Positions 59,312-64,000 of a DNA stretch of 64,000 bases are shown here, one piece after another (position 1 is the first letter of the stretch; every line of letters starts with the position of its first letter). Source of the DNA: Inquilinus limosus DSM 16000 (GTDB lineage: Bacteria > Pseudomonadota > Alphaproteobacteria > DSM-16000 > Inquilinaceae); contig NZ_AUHM01000002.1 in assembly GCF_000423185.1 (NCBI RefSeq), positions 179,310 to 243,309 on the forward strand. Direction: 5' to 3'. Position numbers and translations under genes: made by a program. The notes under the pieces are model-generated. The model saw only the letters and a program-made list of their open reading frames with translations, had not been told where the DNA came from and did not search any database.

Positions 59312-59941
59312 TTACCGGAACCCGACGATGTCCAGCGCCCGCTGGACCTTCTCGGCCGGCCAGCGCCTGACTTCGCCCGGCGGCTCCCGGCGGCTGGTGA
59401 CCGACGTCCCCTCGCCCGGGCCGAGCGTGACGGAGCCGGCGTCGGTCGCGACCTGGACCGAACCGTCGAGGACGAGGACGCCGAAGGCGCCGTCGATCGG
59501 GCCGGCGAAGAAGCGGGTGCCGCGCACCCCGAGCGTGGCGACGCCCGTCTCGATCGTCACATTGTTGTCCGGCGCCTGCTCGACCCCGCCGCCGACGAAC
59601 AGGAAGGCGCCCTGCAGCCGGCGCAGCGCCAGCGCGGCGCCGCCATCCGCCCCGGCATAGGCGAAGCGGTCGACCAGGAGACGCGCCGCCGGCCCGAGCG
59701 TCAGCTCGGTGCCGTCGTCGAGGCTGACCTGCAGCCGCGACTGCGGGCCGGTCCACAGCGTGTCGTCGAGGAACACCGGCGAGGCCGGGTCGAGCAGCCG
59801 GTCCTCGCCCTGGTAATAGGCGCCGGCCGCCGGCTCGAGCCGGTCGACCTGGCCGATCTTCGGACGGTCCTGGGCCAGGGCCGCGGCCGGCAGCAGCAGG
59901 CAGGCGAGGACGAACCCGACGGGGCGCAAGAAACGTGACAT
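59312..59941 (-). CDS. FecR-domain exported protein
   Basis: A 209-residue secreted protein. The signal peptide MSRFLRPVGFVLACLLLPAAALA is followed by a FecR-type domain (FLDDTLWTGPQSRLQVSLDDGTELTLGPAARLLVDRFAY and TGVATLGVRGTRFFAGPIDG). It is not a membrane-anchored sigma regulator. Such FecR proteins commonly sit beside CHASE2 cyclases and Crp-type regulators in alphaproteobacteria. ATG 59941 has GGGAG upstream. It is divergent from the Crp gene across 135 nt. Confidence 0.88.
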   Translation of the reverse strand: MSRFLRPVGFVLACLLLPAAALAQDRPKIGQVDRLEPAAGAYYQGEDRLLDPASPVFLDDTLWTGPQSRLQVSLDDGTELTLGPAARLLVDRFAYAGADGGAALALRRLQGAFLFVGGGVEQAPDNNVTIETGVATLGVRGTRFFAGPIDGAFGVLVLDGSVQVATDAGSVTLGPGEGTSVTSRREPPGEVRRWPAEKVQRALDIVGFR

Positions 59942-59991
59942 CGCAATCTCCCTTTCGGAGAGATGATGGCGCGGGGAACGACCATACGGTG

Positions 59992-60003
59992 TGACCGTGG
60001 TCA
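59992..60003. promoter_or_regulatory. Short palindrome TGACCGTGGTCA between fecR and crp genes
   Basis: TGACC-GT-GGTCA, a 5-bp inverted repeat in the divergent promoter region. It may be a binding site for the adjacent Crp-type regulator, but the two halves are closer than in the E. coli CRP consensus. Confidence 0.3.
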
Positions 60004-60076
60004 TTTCGCGGCGCGCCCGCCCTTCCCGTGATGGCGGACAGCCCGTATCCTATGCAGCGACTGCAGGAGAGTCCGA

Positions 60077-60790
60077 GTGGCCACCGTCCCGCCGGCGGAG
60101 AGGCGTCGCCTTCTGTCCGAGACCCCGTTCTTCGCCGCCTTCCCCGAGGCCCAGCGCGATGCCCTGGCCGGCCGCCTGGCCGAGCGCAGCCATGCGGACG
60201 GCGACACCATCTTCCTGCGCGGCGACGAGGGCACGAGCCTGATGATCGTCGCCTCCGGCCGGGTCGCGCTGCGCCTGACCTCGCCGCAGGGGCGCGAGAT
60301 CCTGCTCGCCATCCTCGAGCCGGGCGAGATCTTCGGCGAGATGTCGCTGCTGGACGGCCGCGGCCGCAGCGCCGATGCCGTCGCCTTCGGCCCGTGCCGG
60401 CTGCTGAGCCTGGAGCGTCGCGACGTGCTGCCGGTGCTGCGGGAATCGCCGGAGGCCTGCATCCGCCTGCTCGACCTGCTGACCAACCGGCTGCGCCGCA
60501 CCAGCGATCAGCTGGAGGGCGTGGCCCTGCTGAACCTGCCGTCGCGGCTGGCGCGGCTGCTGCTGACCCTGTCCGAGGCCCATGGCGCCCGCAGCCCGCG
60601 GGGCGAGGTGCTGCTGCCGCTGGCCCTGTCGCAGCGCGACCTCGGCCAGCTGATCGGCGCCAGCCGCGAGAAGGTCAACCTGCAGCTCGGCCGCTGGGCC
60701 GCCGAGGGGCTGCTGCGGCGGGAGGAGGGGGCGGTCGTGATCTGCGACACCGAGGCGCTCGCCGACATCGCCGACGCCGGGACACCCTGA
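60077..60790 (+). CDS. Crp/Fnr-family transcriptional regulator
   Basis: A 237-residue regulator. The cNMP-binding domain has FFAAFPEAQRDALAGRL and PGEIFGEMSLLDGRGRSADAVA (~residues 78-105), the phosphate-binding cassette region. The C-terminal HTH has LALSQRDLGQLIGASREKVNLQLGRWAAEGLLRR (~185-215). FNR-type N-terminal cysteines are absent, so an Fe-S sensor is unlikely; cyclic-nucleotide sensing is possible and fits the cyclase encoded 4 nt downstream. Start is GTG 60077. Confidence 0.9.
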   Translation: MATVPPAERRRLLSETPFFAAFPEAQRDALAGRLAERSHADGDTIFLRGDEGTSLMIVASGRVALRLTSPQGREILLAILEPGEIFGEMSLLDGRGRSADAVAFGPCRLLSLERRDVLPVLRESPEACIRLLDLLTNRLRRTSDQLEGVALLNLPSRLARLLLTLSEAHGARSPRGEVLLPLALSQRDLGQLIGASREKVNLQLGRWAAEGLLRREEGAVVICDTEALADIADAGTP

Positions 60791-60794
60791 CCCG

Positions 60795-62924
60795 ATGCGC
60801 CGCCGGTGGCGCCGCTTCGCCCCGATCCTGCCCGGGCTGCTGGTCCTGGCCGGGCTGATCGGGCTGCGCCTGGCCGATCCGACCCCGGTCGAGGCGCTGC
60901 GGCTGCAGGGCTTCGACCTGTTCCAGCGCCTGGCGCCGCGCGCCTACGACCCCGACGTGCCGGTCCGGGTGATCGCCATCGACGACGAATCGCTGCGCCG
61001 CCTCGGGCAATGGCCGTGGCCGCGCGACCGCCTGGCCCGGCTGGTCGACCGGCTGGCCCAGGCCGGAGCGGCGGCGGTCGTCCTCGACCTCATCCTGGCC
61101 GAGCCGGACCGCACCGCCCCGGCCCGGATCGCGGAGCTGCTGTCCGGCCGCGCCGACCCGGCCGTGCTGGCGGCGCTGACCAAGGAGCTGCCGGATCCCG
61201 ACCACGACCTGGCCGCGGCGCTCGGCCGCGCCCGCAGCGTCGTCGCCTTCGCGCTGGCCGAGCAGCCGGGCCGGGCGCCGCAGATCACCGCCAGCTTCGC
61301 CGAGATCGGGCCGGCGCGGCAGCGGCTCGACCGCTTCGCCGGGGCGGTGCCGAGCCTGCCGGAGTTCGAGGCGGCGGCCTCGGGCAACGGCAGCATCGGC
61401 GCCTCTGCCGGCCGCGACGAGGTGCTGCGGCGGCTGCCGGCCGTGGGCCTGCTCGGCGACGCGCTGATCCCGTCCCTCGCGGTCGAGGCGCTGCGGGTTG
61501 CCCAGGGAGCGGGCACGGTGACGCTGCGGGCCTCGGCCAACGGCTCCGGGCTGGACGCGGTCCGGGTCGGCGAGGTGATCCTGCCGGTGGCGCCGGACGG
61601 CCGGTTCTGGCTGCACTTCACCCCGGACACGCCGGCCCGCCGGGTGCCGGCCTGGCGGGTGCTCGACCCCGCCGTGCCGGATGCCGAGCTCGCCGCCGCG
61701 CTGCGCGGCCGGATCGTGCTGGTCGGCGTCACCGCCGCCGGTTTCGGCGACACCGCGCTGACGCCGCTGCGCGACCGTATCGCCGGCGTGATCGCCCATG
61801 CCGAGGCGCTGGAACAGGTCCTGCTCGGCCGTCCCCTGACGCGGCCGGCCTGGGCGACGGCGCTGGAGGTCGGCCTGCTGCTGGCGTTAGGCCTCGGCCT
61901 GATCGCGTCCTGGCGGCGGCTGCCGGCGATCGCCTCGGGCGGGCTGGCGGTGCTGGCCGCGGCCGGCATCGCGGTCGGCGCCTTCCTGGCCTATCGGCGG
62001 GCCGGGCTGCTGCTCGACCCCACCCTGCCGGCGCTCGGCCTGCTGCTGACCCACGGCGCGGTCGCGGCGACGGCGCAGTGGCGGGTCGAGCGCGACCGCC
62101 GCGCCATCCGCGCCGCCTTCGCCCGCTACCTCGCCCCGACCCTGGTGGCCCGGCTGGCCGAGCATCCGGAACGGCTGCGGCTCGGCGGCGAGTGGCGGGA
62201 GATGTCCTTCGTCTTCACCGACATCGCCGGCTTCACCGCCTTGAGCGAGGTGGTGCCGCCGGAGCGGCTGGTGGCGACGCTGAACGCCTATTTCGACGGC
62301 GTCTGCGGCTGCGTCCTGGCTGCCGGCGGCACCATCGACAAGATGGTGGGCGACGCGCTGCACGCGATGTTCGGCGCTCCGGTGGACCAGCCCGACCACG
62401 CCGAGCGCGCCGTCGCCTGCGCCCTGGCGATCCACCGCTTCGCCACGGGTTTCGCCGCCGCCCGCCGGGCCGAGGGCATGCCCTTCGGCGAGACCCGTAT
62501 CGGCGTCGCCACCGGCGGCGCGGTGGTCGGCAATTTCGGCAGCCGGCACCATTTCGACTACACCGCCTACAGCGAGGCGGTGAATCTGGCGGCGCGGCTG
62601 GAAGACGCCAACAAGGCGCTGGGCACGCCGCTCTGCGTCACCGCCGCGACGGCCGCGGCCTGCCCGGATCGGGCGTTCCGGCCGGTGGCGCGGCTGGCGC
62701 TGCGCGGCGTCCGCGCGCCGGTCGAAGCGATGATCCCGGACGAACTCTGCCCCGCTCCCGCCGAGGCCTATGCCGCGGCCCATGCGGCGCTGCGCCGGGG
62801 CGAGGCCGTGGCCGCCGCGCTGTTCGCGGCGCTGGCTGCGGAGCACCCGGGTGACCCGCTGGTGCGGCTGCATGCCCGCCGCCTGATGGAAGGGGCGAAG
62901 GACGACCTGATCGCGATCGGCTGA
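60795..62924 (+). CDS. CHASE2-domain class III adenylate/guanylate cyclase
   Basis: A 709-residue membrane cyclase. An N-terminal TM (residues ~11-27) precedes a large periplasmic CHASE2 sensor (~40-345), three TMs (~356-372, ~377-400, ~408-426), and the cyclase catalytic domain (~470-640). Metal Asp476 is in FVFTDIAGFTALSEV, Asp520 is in MVGDALHAMF, and Lys516 in IDKMVGD fits ATP selection. In YTAYSEAVNLAARLE the substrate-contact region is SE, not the more usual GD. It starts 4 nt after the Crp gene, so the two form a signalling unit (CHASE2 signal, cAMP, Crp), which is inferred. Confidence 0.93.
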   Translation: MRRRWRRFAPILPGLLVLAGLIGLRLADPTPVEALRLQGFDLFQRLAPRAYDPDVPVRVIAIDDESLRRLGQWPWPRDRLARLVDRLAQAGAAAVVLDLILAEPDRTAPARIAELLSGRADPAVLAALTKELPDPDHDLAAALGRARSVVAFALAEQPGRAPQITASFAEIGPARQRLDRFAGAVPSLPEFEAAASGNGSIGASAGRDEVLRRLPAVGLLGDALIPSLAVEALRVAQGAGTVTLRASANGSGLDAVRVGEVILPVAPDGRFWLHFTPDTPARRVPAWRVLDPAVPDAELAAALRGRIVLVGVTAAGFGDTALTPLRDRIAGVIAHAEALEQVLLGRPLTRPAWATALEVGLLLALGLGLIASWRRLPAIASGGLAVLAAAGIAVGAFLAYRRAGLLLDPTLPALGLLLTHGAVAATAQWRVERDRRAIRAAFARYLAPTLVARLAEHPERLRLGGEWREMSFVFTDIAGFTALSEVVPPERLVATLNAYFDGVCGCVLAAGGTIDKMVGDALHAMFGAPVDQPDHAERAVACALAIHRFATGFAAARRAEGMPFGETRIGVATGGAVVGNFGSRHHFDYTAYSEAVNLAARLEDANKALGTPLCVTAATAAACPDRAFRPVARLALRGVRAPVEAMIPDELCPAPAEAYAAAHAALRRGEAVAAALFAALAAEHPGDPLVRLHARRLMEGAKDDLIAIG

Positions 62925-62945
62925 GAGTCCGCCGGTCGTCGCAGC

Positions 62946-63152
62946 TCAGCGCCGGCGTCGCCGCGGACGGATCGCAACCGTCTGGCGGGTCGGCGCCCAC
63001 ACCGTCCAGCGCGGCGGCTGGATCACCCAGCGATGCGAGATCTGCGTCGGCCGCACGGCCTCGTCGTCCTGCCGGGCGGCGCGGCACAGGGCGAGGCCGT
63101 AGAGCAGGGCGAGCGCAAGGCCGCCGATGGTGAGGAGAGCCGCGAGCATCAT
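62946..63152 (-). CDS. Small single-pass membrane protein
   Basis: A 68-residue protein with an N-terminal hydrophobic helix (MMLAALLTIGGLALALLYGLAL) followed by a basic tail ending in RPRRRRR. A good AGGAGGA ribosome-binding site lies upstream of ATG 63152 (a second ATG is 3 nt in). Function unknown. It is convergent with the cyclase gene. Confidence 0.55.
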   Translation of the reverse strand: MMLAALLTIGGLALALLYGLALCRAARQDDEAVRPTQISHRWVIQPPRWTVWAPTRQTVAIRPRRRRR

Positions 63153-63293
63153 CCGTTCCTCCTGTCCAGCAAACGATCAGGCGGCCCGGCGGGTTCCCAT
63201 TCAGCCCCGATCGCCGGCTCGTGCGATTTCCCCTCCCCGCGCGAAGGGGTCGGTTCATCGAGACGTCGTGCAGCCCGCTCCAGGAGAGACATT

Positions 63294-63755
63294 CTACCGG
63301 AAACCGAACTCATTTCTTGGGAATCGGCCTTGAATGATCCCAACCGGCGTCTTTCCATTCACGACGACGTATATCTCATCCCTGAGCCTTCTTATGGAGA
63401 GATATGTCGTTCGGTCACAATTCTTGCTCACGCTTTGAAGCTGTCCGCTCGGCGTTATGAAGCCGACCATTACGCCATCCACGCCATAGACTGCGAAACC
63501 GGCCCTTTCGGGAGAAACGCGGCCCTTCAGCGCGCCATAGACCTTCGGAGCATCAAAGCCGGCGTAGCTGACGATCGCATATTCATGGCGAAGACGCTTG
63601 GGATCGTCGTCATCGTATTTCGGAACGATATCGAGTCTTACCTCGTCGAAGAAGATGTCGGCGATCTCGCAGGTCTGTGCGGCGAGCGGACGAACGCCCA
63701 GCGGCCAGAGCGAAGCTGCGCCGAGGGCGATGAGGATGCCTGATCGAAAACGCAT
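63294..63755 (-). CDS. Uncharacterised secreted protein with lower GC content
   Basis: A 153-residue protein with a signal peptide (MRFRSGILIALGAASLWPLGVRPLAAQ). The mature part has two Cys (residues ~29 and ~112) and beta-rich patterns (GFDAPKVYGALKGRVSPERAGFAVYGVDGVMVGFITPSG). I recognise no family. Base composition is clearly less GC-rich than its neighbours, so recent acquisition is possible but unproven. The gene is on the reverse strand, 141 nt from the small membrane protein gene. Confidence 0.6.
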   Translation of the reverse strand: MRFRSGILIALGAASLWPLGVRPLAAQTCEIADIFFDEVRLDIVPKYDDDDPKRLRHEYAIVSYAGFDAPKVYGALKGRVSPERAGFAVYGVDGVMVGFITPSGQLQSVSKNCDRTTYLSIRRLRDEIYVVVNGKTPVGIIQGRFPRNEFGFR

Positions 63756-64000
63756 GGCCTGCCCCTCAGGACCGACCGGGGACGTATCCTCGGATCAGCG
63801 CCGCAATCTTGCTCCCTTTGATGCGGCCTCGCCAACTGCCTTGGCGCGATCGGGCCACACCGCAGCGAGCCGAGATTGCATCCGGCTGCTGGCCGAAAGG
63901 ATCGGGTTTTCGGGAGCTGGCTGGGGCGCTAGGATACGCAGACAGCCTGTTCTCAACCCCTTCAATATCCTATTTCTTATTGCATTTCAAAGAGCTATGC
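63756..64000. other. Window end without a supported gene
   Basis: A mixed stretch that becomes AT-rich in its last ~60 nt (TATTTCTTATTGCATTTC). Short open frames on both strands have no start signals or recognisable products. I see nothing else in it. Confidence 0.5.

Noticed and set aside
1..64000. tRNA or rRNA genes, integrase, transposase or phage genes
   Set aside because: No sequence resembling a T-loop (GGTTCGA), rRNA segment or mobile-element enzyme was found on either strand by reading; a tRNAscan/ISfinder search would be decisive.

Overview
The window is very GC-rich (low-GC stretches are rare and short), densely coded on both strands, and uses GTG starts and 4-bp start/stop overlaps often. 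Gene content and order point to an alphaproteobacterium, most likely of the Rhodospirillales/Azospirillum-Inquilinus type. The evidence is the ChvI/ChvG two-component pair beside a short HPr kinase, RapZ and an EIIA-HPr-EI relay; the AddAB recombination nuclease instead of RecBCD; the alphaproteobacterial order SUV3-like helicase / S4 protein / FdxA / CarD / sigma-32; and a CHASE2 adenylate cyclase beside FecR and Crp genes. No lineage was tested by alignment.

Layout. 1-5.2 kb: helicase C-terminus, S4 RNA-binding protein, TerB-like protein, 7Fe ferredoxin, CarD, a degenerate phosphoesterase and sigma-32. 5.2-11.9 kb: an M48 peptidase and a nuclease-fold protein, prolyl aminopeptidase, a 901-residue RTX calcium-binding protein and a haem-utilisation/PNPOx-fold protein. 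12-20 kb: chvI-chvG, a secreted SH3-PPC protein, then hprK-rapZ-EIIA-HPr-EI. This is a regulatory PTS, because no sugar-transporting EIIB/EIIC is seen. 20-30 kb: epimerase, MFS exporter with a DeoR regulator, S-adenosylhomocysteinase under a palindromic operator, an aminotransferase with a PAS-HTH regulator, a LysE exporter and a ferredoxin-NADP reductase. 30-38 kb: tsaE-addB-addA-trxA. 38-43 kb: two peptidase/amidase-type enzymes, an iron alcohol dehydrogenase, and a candidate small RNA with two CCUCCC motifs. 42-47 kb: argB, then engB, yidC, yidD, rnpA and rpmH in one reverse-strand block driven by a clear sigma-70 promoter. 47-59 kb: trans-aconitate methyltransferase, a ParDE toxin-antitoxin pair, a sugar-binding protein under a GntR-type operator, an rRNA methyltransferase, a NylC-like peptidase, a peptide ABC transporter without its ATPases, a GST, an M24 peptidase and xanthine phosphoribosyltransferase. 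59-64 kb: small secreted proteins and the FecR / Crp / CHASE2-cyclase module.

Between genes there are several large, nested palindromic repeats of at least five types: 29.9-30.2, 33.7-33.9, 42.3, 43.5-43.6, 52.7-52.8 and 54.4-54.6 kb. Two copies of one type sit inside operons (addB/addA and peptide SBP/permease). I found no rRNA, tRNA, CRISPR array, phage or IS element. The window is mostly a core chromosome segment. The most interesting items are the candidate small RNA near 39.6 kb, the palindromic repeats, several degenerate enzyme active sites, and operators whose regulators are not adjacent.
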